From positions 2,046,001 through 2,110,000 of the forward strand of contig NZ_CP092497.1 in NCBI RefSeq assembly GCF_022479115.1: a DNA stretch of 64,000 nt, read 5' to 3'. Both the position numbers and the translations under genes were made by a program. How positions within the stretch are numbered: position 1 is the stretch's first letter; every line of letters starts with the position of its first letter. Source of the stretch: Amycolatopsis sp. EV170708-02-1 (GTDB lineage Bacteria; Actinomycetota; Actinomycetes; Mycobacteriales; Pseudonocardiaceae). Positions 8,443 to 21,104 of this stretch are shown one piece after another. The notes under the pieces were generated by a model. The model was not told the origin of the DNA. It did no database searches and saw nothing but the letters and a program-made list of their open reading frames with translations.

Positions 8443-10038
8443 TCAGCGGTATGACGGCTGTGAAGGGGCCTCGCCCCGGAACTTCACCAGGTCGTCCCAC
8501 GCCTGCTTCGGGTGCATCGCCATCCGCTGCCGGACGACGGCGAGCAGGTGCAGGCGGGGCGTCAGCCGGTCGCCGGTCAGCGTGTCGTCGAAGACCTCCA
8601 GCACGGTGGCGCAGAACAGGACGAAACAGCCGCTGTGCCAGCGCAGATCGCTGATCGCGGCGGCATCGCCGTCGCCGTCGGCCACCAGCCGCTCGGCGAT
8701 CGCGGCCAGCGCCTCCGGCTCCTCCGTCCCCGGGATGCCGAGCAGCTCCGTGGTCAGCGCGACCAGTTCCGGCGAACGGTCCAAGGTGGCCGCGGTGGCG
8801 ATGAAGGCGCGAGCCTTGCCCGCCAGCTCCCCGGTGACGAGGCTTCGCGCGACGGTCTCCAGCGACGGCTGGTAGACCTCGTTCGCGAGATCGACCATCT
8901 CGGTGGCGCAGCGTTTGAGGTCCCGGGGCAGTCCTCCCGACAGACAATGCGCCAGGTAGCAGAACTGTTCGGAGATCCCCCGCAACCGCAAGGCGATCCA
9001 GAGCCTGCTCTCGTCCAAAGTGAACGGTTCGAGCCGCACCATCTCCGAGAACGCGCTGTCGAAGGCGTCCCGCACGCCGAGCCCCCGCTGTTCGAAACCG
9101 AGGACGGCGTCGTCCGAGACGGACACGAAGAACAGGCACCCAGGAACGTCGAAGACACCCTTCACGTCGTTGATGAACTGATGCGCCTTGTCGGGTTCGC
9201 CGATCTTGTCCAGTTCGTCGATCGCGATCACGACCCGGCCGGCGATCCTCTCCGCCGCCAGCCGCAGAGCCGCCTCCTCGGCGAACTCGCGGAACTTGTC
9301 GACGACCTCCGGATGGGTGAGCTGCTGTTCGGCACGCTGGGTCGACCAGGTCCGGCCGGCTTCACCCTTCAGCGGCATGCTGAGCTTCCCGGACCAGCCG
9401 GTCGTGTAGGTCTGCAGGAACCGGATCCGGTCGAGCTGCTGTTCGGTGAGCCGGCGGAAGCCCGCCAGCCGGATGACCCGGCGGCGCGCGATCAGCAGCC
9501 GGACGACGGCGGCACCGGCCGCCACCACGCCGAACACCAGCCGCAGCAGGAACAGCGACACCACGCCGAGGGCCAAAAGCTTCGCTGTGGGCTGTCCCGT
9601 CCACAGCTGCTGCGGCGAAACCCGCCCGTTCACGAGATCGAGCGCGAGCGTCCAGAGGTCCCGCCACGGCGCCCCGCCCCACAGGAGCCAGACGGCCGAC
9701 GCCGCCACTCCCCAGAACACGAGGAACGCCAACGCCTTCCGGAGTGAACGCCCGAGCATCCGCCGCCGACGGAGACGGCCGGACACCGCTCGCGAGCCCA
9801 TCGAGATCTTCGCCAGCACGGCCTTGCAGAGCAACGCGTGCAGGTGCAGCACGAAGTCGCGGGCCTCGTACGCGGCGGGCGCGGAGGCGACGACGACCAG
9901 CGGCGCCGCCCGGTCCGACCGGCTCAGCAGGCCCTGCTCCAGCGAGCGGATCGCCGTTGTCTTGCCGGTCCCCCGGTGCCCGGCCAGCGCGACGGCCACC
10001 GAATCCGCCCGATCGACGATCCGGCGCAGCCGTTTCAC
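8443..10038 (-). CDS. Membrane-anchored KAP-type P-loop NTPase
   Basis: The start at GTG 10038 overlaps the upstream stop (GTGA); 531 residues. Walker A is GHRGTGKT at residues 20-27. Two hydrophobic helices (about 102-120 and 147-176) are inserted before the Walker B strand RVVIAIDELDKIG. Transmembrane helices placed inside the P-loop domain are the hallmark of the KAP family (Kidins220/ARMS, PifA). The C-terminal region after LPRDLKRCATEMVDLANEV is helical, and its function is not recognised. Some KAP members, such as F-plasmid PifA, act in phage exclusion; no function can be assigned here. Confidence 0.75.
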   Translation of the reverse strand: MKRLRRIVDRADSVAVALAGHRGTGKTTAIRSLEQGLLSRSDRAAPLVVVASAPAAYEARDFVLHLHALLCKAVLAKISMGSRAVSGRLRRRRMLGRSLRKALAFLVFWGVAASAVWLLWGGAPWRDLWTLALDLVNGRVSPQQLWTGQPTAKLLALGVVSLFLLRLVFGVVAAGAAVVRLLIARRRVIRLAGFRRLTEQQLDRIRFLQTYTTGWSGKLSMPLKGEAGRTWSTQRAEQQLTHPEVVDKFREFAEEAALRLAAERIAGRVVIAIDELDKIGEPDKAHQFINDVKGVFDVPGCLFFVSVSDDAVLGFEQRGLGVRDAFDSAFSEMVRLEPFTLDESRLWIALRLRGISEQFCYLAHCLSGGLPRDLKRCATEMVDLANEVYQPSLETVARSLVTGELAGKARAFIATAATLDRSPELVALTTELLGIPGTEEPEALAAIAERLVADGDGDAAAISDLRWHSGCFVLFCATVLEVFDDTLTGDRLTPRLHLLAVVRQRMAMHPKQAWDDLVKFRGEAPSQPSYR

Positions 10039-10718
10039 CGCGGCCGTCCGCACAAGCCCCCTTCCAGCTCCGCCGAGGCGTCCGGCTCCTCGAAGACGAG
10101 ATCGACGCCCGATCGGATCCGCCGGTGATCCCGCAAATGAGCCCGAAGCGCCGGCAGGACGATCTCCCTCAGCGCGAACTCCCACCGGTCGCCCAAGCCG
10201 ATCATCTCCGGATGCGCCCACTCCTCGGTGCGTTGCCAGCCTTCGGTGACGAAGAGTCCGGGGATCCGGCGGCCGATGACCAGGACCGCCATCCCGATCA
10301 CCGCGCCGAGCCCCAGCACGCCGACCAGCTGGAAGGGCGACGGCATCGACGACCACGTCAGCTGCAGGATCCGGAGGTATCCCACGAGGAGCGCGCAGGT
10401 CACGAGCAACCAGCCCGCCTCACGGACGGTCACCCGCCGGAACGGGAGGCGCCGGGGCCGTTCGAAGACCACACCCGCCCGCTCCCGCTCCATCCGGATC
10501 CGCGCGAGTGCGGTGACATCGCCGAGAACGGCCGTGCGGGCGTCTTCGGCTCGCAGTCCTTCCCTGCGGAGCCCCGAGGCGATCTCCGGTTCGGTGAGCG
10601 CTTCGTCGAGCACGGCCTCCAGTGCGAGCAGCGCGGACCAGGTGTCGAAATCCTCGATGAAGCCCTCGCCGTCGCGCAGGAGGTCCGACTCGTACTCGTC
10701 CGGATGCAGGTCGCTCAC
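10035..10718 (-). CDS. Membrane protein of unknown function, partner of the KAP NTPase
   Basis: GTG start at 10718 (VSDLHPDEYESDLLRDGEGF); 227 residues. An acidic, helical N-terminal half (about 100 residues) is followed by two membrane helices (EAGWLLVTCALLVGYLRI and LVGVLGLGAVIGMAVLVIG) and a soluble C-terminal tail. Its stop overlaps the NTPase start by 4 bp, so the two products are probably made in fixed ratio and may form one membrane complex. No known family was recognised. Confidence 0.7.
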   Translation of the reverse strand: MSDLHPDEYESDLLRDGEGFIEDFDTWSALLALEAVLDEALTEPEIASGLRREGLRAEDARTAVLGDVTALARIRMERERAGVVFERPRRLPFRRVTVREAGWLLVTCALLVGYLRILQLTWSSMPSPFQLVGVLGLGAVIGMAVLVIGRRIPGLFVTEGWQRTEEWAHPEMIGLGDRWEFALREIVLPALRAHLRDHRRIRSGVDLVFEEPDASAELEGGLCGRPR

Positions 10719-10762
10719 CGGCTTATGATGCCGAACCGCCCGCCCGCGTACCCCTGCTCGGG

Positions 10763-11305
10763 TCAGGAAAACCGGTCCAGATCCTCCGGCGTGTCGATGT
10801 CGTCGCTCTCTCCCGGCTCTTCGGGCACCTCGACGATCTCCAGCCCGCCCAACGTCCGCCGCAGCGACGCGTTCTCCACCGTTTCCGGCAGGGCACCGCG
10901 CAAGGCCTCCGCACGCCAGGCGCCAAGCAGCCACTGCCGCTCCCCCGCCGCGTCGACCAGCACCGCTCCGGCAGCGGAACCGAGCCCGGCCAGCAACCGG
11001 TCCACAGTGGACTTCCGGACACCGGCGAGGTCGCCGGCCAGCACCACGACGAGCTCCGTGCGCACCAGCGCGAGCCCGGCCGCGAGCGCGGCCACCGGAC
11101 CCGTTCCCGGTGACGATTCCCTGGTCCAGACGACATCGCCGAAGCCGGGCCGTTCCGGGCCGACGACGATCACCGGATCCGCGTGCGCGAGTGCCGCCAA
11201 CGCCCTGGCCAGCAACGGTTTCCCACCGACGGGGAGCGCGGGTTTGTCCACACCGGACAGGCGACGCGCGGCGCCGCCCGCCAGCACGATCCCCGTGTAA
11301 GGCAC
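10763..11305 (-). CDS. mobA: Molybdenum cofactor guanylyltransferase-like NTP transferase
   Basis: A 180-residue nucleotidyltransferase with the N-terminal GIVLAGGAARRLSGVDKP signature of MobA/MocA-type enzymes and a metal-binding VVLAGDLAGV segment (usual motif is GDxP; here GDLAG). MobA attaches GMP to molybdopterin. The last 20 residues (DDIDTPEDLDRF) are typical of the family. The gene follows the NlpC/P60 gene by only 3 nt, so it should be co-transcribed with it. The absence of other moa/moe genes nearby means the exact cofactor role is inferred. Confidence 0.82.
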   Translation of the reverse strand: MPYTGIVLAGGAARRLSGVDKPALPVGGKPLLARALAALAHADPVIVVGPERPGFGDVVWTRESSPGTGPVAALAAGLALVRTELVVVLAGDLAGVRKSTVDRLLAGLGSAAGAVLVDAAGERQWLLGAWRAEALRGALPETVENASLRRTLGGLEIVEVPEEPGESDDIDTPEDLDRFS

Positions 11306-11308
11306 GCT

Positions 11309-15807
<4,499 letters not shown>

Positions 15808-15818
15808 GCACCCCACGC

Positions 15819-15857
15819 GAAGGCCCCTTTCCCCGCACTTTCGGGAAAGGGGCCTTC
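15819..15857. terminator. acn terminator hairpin
   Basis: Fifteen-base perfect arms (GAAGGCCCCTTTCCC at 15819-15833, complement at 15843-15857) around a 9-nt loop, starting 11 bp after the acn stop. It belongs to the GAAGGCCCC hairpin family. No T-tract follows, as is common in high-GC actinomycetes. Confidence 0.75.
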
Positions 15858-15882
15858 GTGCGTTCTTCGGTAACGTCGCCGT

Positions 15883-16686
15883 ATGCCCCATGGTCGAATC
15901 CCGGTCGAGAACGGCGAGCTCGCGTACGAGATCCGCGGCGAGGGTGATCCCGTCGTCCTGCTCCACGGCGGGATACTCGATTCCCGGATGTGGGACGCCG
16001 AGATGGCGGCGCTCGAACGGCACCACACCGCCATCCGGTACGACGCGCGCGGACACGGCGACTCCTCGACGCCGACGGAGCGCTTCAAGCACTACGAGGA
16101 TCTCCGTGAGCTGATGACCGCGCTGGAACTCCCCCGCGCTTCACTGGTCGGGCTGTCCGGCGGCGGGCGGATCGCGGTCGATTTCGCGCTGACGTATCCG
16201 GATCTGGTCGAGAACCTCGTCCTCGTCGCCACCGGGCTCAGCGCGATGGTGACGAAGGATCCCTTCGTCTTGGAACAGAACAAGAAACTCGAAGAGGCGG
16301 GCACGCCGGGCGATCTCCCCGCCGCCATCGAATGCATCCTGCGCATGTGGGTGGACGGGCCCCGGCGAGCGCCCACCGACGTCGATCAGCGAGTCCGTGG
16401 GCTGTGCCAGGAGATGTACACCCAGACCGTCGTTCGGCACAGGCTGACCGGCTTCACGCTGATGGACGAGCTACGGGCCGTCGAGCGCACCGGCGAGCTG
16501 ATCCCGCGCACCTTGACCTTGGCGGGGGATCTGGATTCCTCGGACATCCTCGCCATCGCGGACCAGATCGAAAGAGAGGCACGCGACGCCCGGAAACTGG
16601 TCGTCCCCGGGGTCGCGCACATGATCAACCTGGAGAAGCCCGCCGAGTTCTCCCGGATACTGCTGGACTTCCTGGCCTGCTCGTGA
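15883..16686 (+). CDS. Alpha/beta hydrolase
   Basis: A 267-residue soluble enzyme. It has the oxyanion motif LLHGGILDSRMW, the DARGHGDSS turn, the nucleophile elbow GLSGGG, an acid residue in AGDLDSSD and the catalytic His in VPGVAHMINLEKP. The overall pattern is that of small esterases and beta-ketoadipate enol-lactonase-like hydrolases. The substrate is unknown. In M. tuberculosis the gene after acn is acnR; here that position is taken by this hydrolase. Confidence 0.82.
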   Translation: MPHGRIPVENGELAYEIRGEGDPVVLLHGGILDSRMWDAEMAALERHHTAIRYDARGHGDSSTPTERFKHYEDLRELMTALELPRASLVGLSGGGRIAVDFALTYPDLVENLVLVATGLSAMVTKDPFVLEQNKKLEEAGTPGDLPAAIECILRMWVDGPRRAPTDVDQRVRGLCQEMYTQTVVRHRLTGFTLMDELRAVERTGELIPRTLTLAGDLDSSDILAIADQIEREARDARKLVVPGVAHMINLEKPAEFSRILLDFLACS

Positions 16687-16702
16687 GTTTCGCCGCGAGG
16701 GG

Positions 16703-17021
16703 TAAGGCAAGGGTGGCGTGTCGCTGTCCGCCACGAGTCGTCCGCCTGGACACGCGTGTCGTCCGTCTGATCACGTGTGTCGTCCCTGCCGTCACGCGAA
16801 ACCGCCCGACTGCAGGTAGCTGAGACACGGTTGGTTCTCTTGACCCGTAGGGCGAAGGTGGCGCCCCGGCGCGCCCAATGTGGCATGGCGTCCCCAGTGC
16901 CCCATTGGGCGCACTCAACTCGCCAGCACGGTGCCCCAGCAAGACGCGAAGGGGCCCATCACCGCATCAGATGCAGCGAAAGCCCCCTTCACCCAGCAGA
17001 CGAGCACGCCACCTTCGCCTC
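16703..17021. repeat. MITE-like intergenic element, copy A
   Basis: A gene-free stretch of about 320 bp bounded by imperfect terminal inverted repeats (AAGGCAAGGGTGGCGTG at 16703, CACGCCACCTTCGCCTC at the far end; 14 of 17 match). An inner inverted copy, GGCGAAGGTGGCG, lies at 16851-16863. The last 85 bp (16936-17020), with a GAAGGGGC...GCCCCCTTC stem, recur at 41911-41998 with roughly 85% identity by eye. It fills most of the space between two convergent genes. No ORF in it looks real. Confidence 0.55.
16734..16796 (+). repeat. Three imperfect 21-bp tandem repeats
   Basis: Units at 16734-16754, 16755-16775 and 16776-16796 share the core GTCGTCC and end in CACG. They lie inside MITE-like copy A. 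No known binding motif was recognised. Confidence 0.6.
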
Positions 17022-17027
17022 ACCCCT

Positions 17028-17057
17028 CACGAACGGGCCCTGTGGGTACCGTTCGTG
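17028..17057. terminator. mgtC terminator hairpin
   Basis: Arms CACGAACGG (17028-17036) and CCGTTCGTG (17049-17057) pair perfectly around a 12-nt loop. The hairpin begins directly after the mgtC stop codon on the minus strand. Confidence 0.6.
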
Positions 17058-17528
17058 CTAACCGTCCTTACCACTCACGAGCTCGTCTTCCCGCTGTTCC
17101 GGGCGCCGGTCGACGACGCGGCCGAGCGGACGCAACAGCACGTTGACCCCGACGATCACCGCCGTCCCGGCGAGCGCGACGCTGTAAAGCCCCGCTCCCG
17201 CAAGGGATCCGACCGCCGCCGAGCACCAAAGGGTGGCCGCGGTGTTGAGCCCGCGCACGTTCAGGCCGTCGCGCAAGATCACCCCGGCACCGAGGAACCC
17301 GATACCGGAGACGATCTGGGCGGCGACCCGCGTGGGGTCGGCGTCACCGCTGGTGTTCAGCCCGCCGAAACCGTGGGCGGACAGCAGGACGAAGAGCGTC
17401 GCGCCGACGGCGACGAGGGCGTTGGTGCGGAGTCCGGCCATCCGGGCGCGGTACTGGCGCTCGATGCCGATGACGGCGCCGAGGCCGACGCCGGTGCCGA
17501 CCCTGAGCAGCATTTCGAAGGTGTTCAT
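17058..17528 (-). CDS. mgtC: MgtC/SapB family membrane protein
   Basis: The start at 17528 (MNTFEMLLRVGTGVGLGAVI) is chosen over upstream codons because it begins the first membrane helix; 156 residues. It carries the family blocks GAVIGIERQYRARMAGLRTNALV and GIGFLGAGVILRDG and about four helices. MgtC-family proteins are linked to survival in low Mg2+ and modulation of ATP synthase. Oddly, the final codons (ELVSGKDG-stop) are encoded by a 24-bp sequence identical to one side of the hairpin repeat at 58791-58836, suggesting that a repeat end now serves as the gene's 3' end. Confidence 0.88.
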   Translation of the reverse strand: MNTFEMLLRVGTGVGLGAVIGIERQYRARMAGLRTNALVAVGATLFVLLSAHGFGGLNTSGDADPTRVAAQIVSGIGFLGAGVILRDGLNVRGLNTAATLWCSAAVGSLAGAGLYSVALAGTAVIVGVNVLLRPLGRVVDRRPEQREDELVSGKDG

Positions 17529-17590
17529 AATTCCGGCTCTTTTCTGGCGTGCGTACACAAAGCCAGACAGGGAAAGGAGACCGGAGAAGG

Positions 17591-17656
17591 TCAGCGCACC
17601 GCGCACACGGGTGAACGGCGACCACGTCCGGTCGGTCCAGAACTGTCTTCCGGCAT
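17591..17656 (-). CDS. Possible mgtC leader peptide
   Basis: A 21-codon frame, MPEDSSGPTGRGRRSPVCAVR, begins at ATG 17656 with AGGTGAG 7-13 nt upstream and ends 62 bp before mgtC. The LysR stop codon is embedded in its ribosome site. Leader peptides precede mgtC in enterobacteria (mgtP), but this one shares no sequence with them. It may be chance; coding evidence is only the ribosome site, the position and the lack of another gene there. Confidence 0.35.
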   Translation of the reverse strand: MPEDSSGPTGRGRRSPVCAVR

Positions 17657-17663
17657 GTGCCGC

Positions 17664-18617
17664 TCACCTCGCTTTCGTACTCGATCGGTGTTGATCAACC
17701 TTCGAGACTCTACCACCGGACGGCCCGAACGCGGCGTGGATCGTGTCACGTAGCCAGCGCTGGGCCGGATCGGCGTCGAGCCGCGCGTGCCAGAGCTGGC
17801 AGACCTCGATCCGCGGGAGGTCCGCGGGGATCGCGAACCAGCGGATGCCGAGCGACCGGCCGTATTGCTCGGCGAGCCGCTGGGGCGCGAGCCCGATGTA
17901 GTCGCTCGACGCGACCAGGAACGCGGCGACGGCGGAGGTCGGGACGACCGCGGCGACCCGGCGCTGGAGCCCGGCCGCCTCGAGCACGTCGTCGAGCGGC
18001 CCTCTACCCCTTCCCCGCCGAGACGCGGAAACATGGGGATAGCGGCAAAGGTGCGCCAGCGTCGGACGCCGCACACTCCCGAGCGGACCGTCCGCCCTGA
18101 CGATCGCGACCACACGTTCGTGGTACAGCAGCGTCGAGTGGATGTCGGGCGCCGTGATGTCACCGGCGCCGATGTCCAGGTCCACAGAGCCGTCGCGCAA
18201 GGCTTCGGCGCTTTCGCTGCCTTCCGCGACGAAGCGCAGGACGACACCCGGAGCGACGGCGGCGGTCGCCTCGACGGCGGCCGTGACCAGCGTCGCGGCG
18301 ACGCCGTCGTTGATGCGGATGGTGAAGGTGCGTTCGAGGTCGCCGATCGACAGCTCCCGGTCGGCGCTGATCAGCGCCGACGCCTCGTCGAGCAGCGAAC
18401 GCACCCGCGGCGCCGTGCGGAGCGCGAACGGCGTCGGCACCATCCCGCGGCCGGCGCGTACGAGGATCGGATCCCCCATCGCGCGCCGCAACCGGCCCAG
18501 CGCCCGGCTGGCCGCCGGGATCGACAGATGCAGACGTTCGGCGGCCGCCGTCACGCTGCCCTCGCGCAGCAAGGCGTCGAACACCCGCAAGAGGTTGAGG
18601 TCCAGCTGATCGACCAT
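17664..18617 (-). CDS. LysR family transcriptional regulator
   Basis: The start at 18617 (MVDQLDLNLLRVFDALLREG) gives 317 residues, and the N-terminal winged helix begins at once. The HTH segment is GSVTAAAERLHLSIPAASRAL, followed by a type-2 periplasmic-binding-like effector domain. It is divergent from the MFS-SDR-darcynin operon, with 74 bp between starts. That gap contains the inverted pair CGCAACT/AGTTGCG near 18632, a plausible site. It probably controls that operon and itself. Confidence 0.88.
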   Translation of the reverse strand: MVDQLDLNLLRVFDALLREGSVTAAAERLHLSIPAASRALGRLRRAMGDPILVRAGRGMVPTPFALRTAPRVRSLLDEASALISADRELSIGDLERTFTIRINDGVAATLVTAAVEATAAVAPGVVLRFVAEGSESAEALRDGSVDLDIGAGDITAPDIHSTLLYHERVVAIVRADGPLGSVRRPTLAHLCRYPHVSASRRGRGRGPLDDVLEAAGLQRRVAAVVPTSAVAAFLVASSDYIGLAPQRLAEQYGRSLGIRWFAIPADLPRIEVCQLWHARLDADPAQRWLRDTIHAAFGPSGGRVSKVDQHRSSTKAR

Positions 18618-18691
18618 AGTTGCATGGTACGCAACTCTGCCTTGCCGAAGTTGCGTGGCACGAAGAACATGCCGCCCATAGCGTCGTGGAC

Positions 18692-20185
18692 ATGCCACTC
18701 CGACTTCAACTCCGCGAAGCCACCGCTGCCCCGGCAGACTCGCGGCGCGGCCTGTTGACCGCCATATGCGCCTGTGTCGTGCTCGTGGTCGGGATGGTCG
18801 CCGCGATCAACCTCGCCGTCCCGATGCTCGCCGCGAGCGACCTCCACCCGTCCGCGTCGGCGCTGATCTGGATCGTCGACACCTATGTGATCTTCTTCGC
18901 CTGTCTCGTGATTCCCGGCGGAGCGGCGGGCGATCGCTTCGGCCGCAAGGGCGTCCTGCTCTCGGGACTCGCGCTCTTCGGGCTCGGCGCGCTGCTGTCG
19001 GCGATCGCGCCGAACGTGCCGTTCCTGCTGGCGGGCCGGGCGATCACCGGGATCGGGGCCGCCGCCGTGCTGCCGAACACGCTCGCCGTCCTGCTGCACG
19101 CCGTCCCCGCCGAGCGCAAGGGCGTCACCATCGCGACCTGGGCGTCGATGACCGGGATCGGCGGTGTCGTGGGGAACGTCGGCGGCGGCGCCGTGCTGGC
19201 GGGCGGATCGTGGCGATGGCTGTTCGCCGCCGCCGTCCCGCTCTCGCTGGTGCTCGTCGCGCTCGTCGCCCGGATCGCACCGGTGTCCCCGCGGCACGAG
19301 CGGCCGCTCAGCCCGCTCGGCGCCGTCCTGCTCGTGGCCGCTTCGGTCGCGCTGCTGCTCGGCATCGTCGAAGGTCCCGAAGCGGGTTGGACCAGCCCGA
19401 TCGTCCTCGCCGGATTCGCCGGTTCGGCCGTGCTGTTCGCCCTGTGGGCGTTCGTGGAACTGAAGGCCGGGCACCCGCTGCTCGATCCCCGGTTGTTCCG
19501 GGTGCCCGCACTGCGCAGCGCCTGTCTCGGCATGATCGCGATCTTCTTCGGGATGTTCGCGCTGTTCTACGTCAACGCGTCCTTCCTTCAGTACGGCAAG
19601 GGTTTCGGTGTCCTGCTGACCGGGCTCGGGATCATCCCGCTGACCGTCCCGGTCATCCTCGGCGCGCGGCACGTGGGCAAGGCCGTCCAGCGCTTCGGAG
19701 TCGACGTCGTCGTCGCCATCGCGTTCCTCTCCTGCGGCTGCGGCCTCATCGGACTGTCCACAAGCGACGCTTCGACGCCGTATCCGGTCTACGCGGCCTG
19801 GCTCGTGGTGACCGGGATCGGTGTCACGCTGGCCCTTCCGACACTGTCCGCCGCGATCTCCGGTTCACTGCCGCCGGCGCAGGCCGGTGTCGGCGCCGGG
19901 CTGCAGGCCACCACGCGCGAATTCGGCAGCGCGCTCGGTGTGGCGGTCATCGGCACCGTCCTCACCGGACGGTTCGTCGCGGCGCTGCCGTCCGACATCC
20001 GCGCGGATCACGATCCGCACACAGTCGCGCAAGCGCTGGCCGTCGCCGCGCCCGGCCGCTCGCCGGAGGTGATCTCCGCGTTCATCACCGGCGCGAGCAC
20101 GGCACTCCGGGTGATCGGCGTGAGCGTGCTCGTCCTCGGGGCGCTCGTCGTCCTGCAATCACGGCTTTCCCGCAACACCAAGTAG
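18692..20185 (+). CDS. MFS drug/metabolite exporter (DHA2-like, 14 helices)
   Basis: ATG at 18692 (MPLRLQLREATAAPADSRRG), 497 residues. The protein is almost entirely hydrophobic helices. Motif A is GGAAGDRFGRKGVLLSG between helices 2 and 3, and GPEAGWTSP is typical of the DHA2 subfamily between the two halves. It should export a drug-like compound with proton antiport. It is the first gene of a three-gene operon (13 bp to the SDR gene) opposite a LysR gene. Confidence 0.9.
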   Translation: MPLRLQLREATAAPADSRRGLLTAICACVVLVVGMVAAINLAVPMLAASDLHPSASALIWIVDTYVIFFACLVIPGGAAGDRFGRKGVLLSGLALFGLGALLSAIAPNVPFLLAGRAITGIGAAAVLPNTLAVLLHAVPAERKGVTIATWASMTGIGGVVGNVGGGAVLAGGSWRWLFAAAVPLSLVLVALVARIAPVSPRHERPLSPLGAVLLVAASVALLLGIVEGPEAGWTSPIVLAGFAGSAVLFALWAFVELKAGHPLLDPRLFRVPALRSACLGMIAIFFGMFALFYVNASFLQYGKGFGVLLTGLGIIPLTVPVILGARHVGKAVQRFGVDVVVAIAFLSCGCGLIGLSTSDASTPYPVYAAWLVVTGIGVTLALPTLSAAISGSLPPAQAGVGAGLQATTREFGSALGVAVIGTVLTGRFVAALPSDIRADHDPHTVAQALAVAAPGRSPEVISAFITGASTALRVIGVSVLVLGALVVLQSRLSRNTK

Positions 20186-20198
20186 AAGGAGCGTTCCC

Positions 20199-21089
20199 AT
20201 GCACGTATTCGTCACCGGGGCGACCGGCTGGATCGGCTCGGCCGTCGTGGACGAACTGCTCGACGCCGGGCACGAGGTCACCGGCCTCGCCCGATCGGAC
20301 GCCTCCGCCGCCACGCTGGAGCGCAAAGGCGCCCACACCCGCCGCGGCGACCTGGACGACCTCGACGGCCTCCGCGCAGGCGCAGAGGCGGCCGACGCCG
20401 TCATCCACCTGGCGAACAAGCACGACTGGGGCAACCCCGCGGAGTCCGACCGGGCCGAACGGGCGGCCGTCCGAACCTTCGCCGACGCCTTGGCCGGCAC
20501 CGGACGGGCCTTCGTCCTCGCCGCGGGCCTCTCGACCCTGGCCACCGGACGCCCTGCCACCGAGGCCGACCTCTCCCCCGCCGTCGGCCCCGATTCCCAC
20601 CGCGGCGGTGCCGAGAACCTCGCGCTCGAGTACGCCGAAAAGGGCATACGGGTGATCAGTGCCCGCTTTGCGCCGTCCGTGCACGGTGTGGGCGACCACG
20701 GTTTCGTCGCCGCGCTCGTGGCGGCCGCTCGCAAGCACGGAGTGTCCGGCTACCTCGGCGACGGCGGCGCGGCCTGGGCGGCCGTGCACCGCACCGACGC
20801 CGCCCGGCTCGTCCGGCTGGGCCTGGAAGGCGCGCCCACCGGCTCGCTGCTCCACGCGGTCGCGGAAGAAGCCGTCACCACGAAGGAAATCGCCGAAGCC
20901 GTCGGACGGGCGCTCGACGTCCCGGTGGTGTCCGTGGCACCGGAGAACGCCGCCGAGCATTTCGGGTTCGTCGGCCGGTTCTTCGCGCTGGACATGTCCG
21001 CGTCCAGCGCGCGCACCCGCGAACTCCTGAAGTGGGCCCCATCCGGACCGAGCCTGGCCGAGGACATCGAAGCCGGCGCTTACACCTGA
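20199..21089 (+). CDS. NAD(P)-dependent SDR/epimerase-like oxidoreductase
   Basis: A 296-residue extended short-chain dehydrogenase. The Rossmann motif is VTGATGWIGSAVV at the N-terminus. ADAVIHLAN is the usual fourth strand, and a degenerate active site is expected near SHRGGAENLALEYA, where the typical YxxxK Tyr/Lys pair is not evident. This places it with atypical SDR (NAD-binding_10-like) proteins rather than classical dehydrogenases. It is co-transcribed with the MFS exporter and the darcynin gene. Confidence 0.82.
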   Translation: MHVFVTGATGWIGSAVVDELLDAGHEVTGLARSDASAATLERKGAHTRRGDLDDLDGLRAGAEAADAVIHLANKHDWGNPAESDRAERAAVRTFADALAGTGRAFVLAAGLSTLATGRPATEADLSPAVGPDSHRGGAENLALEYAEKGIRVISARFAPSVHGVGDHGFVAALVAAARKHGVSGYLGDGGAAWAAVHRTDAARLVRLGLEGAPTGSLLHAVAEEAVTTKEIAEAVGRALDVPVVSVAPENAAEHFGFVGRFFALDMSASSARTRELLKWAPSGPSLAEDIEAGAYT

Positions 21090-21104
21090 CCGAAAGGGAA
21101 CATC

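Noticed and set aside
16734..16796. CRISPR-like array
   Set aside because: Units are only 21 bp, contiguous, without spacers and without cas genes.
17529..17663. M-box riboswitch upstream of mgtC
   Set aside because: The conserved M-box core was not recognised; the same holds for the leader at 37318-37475.
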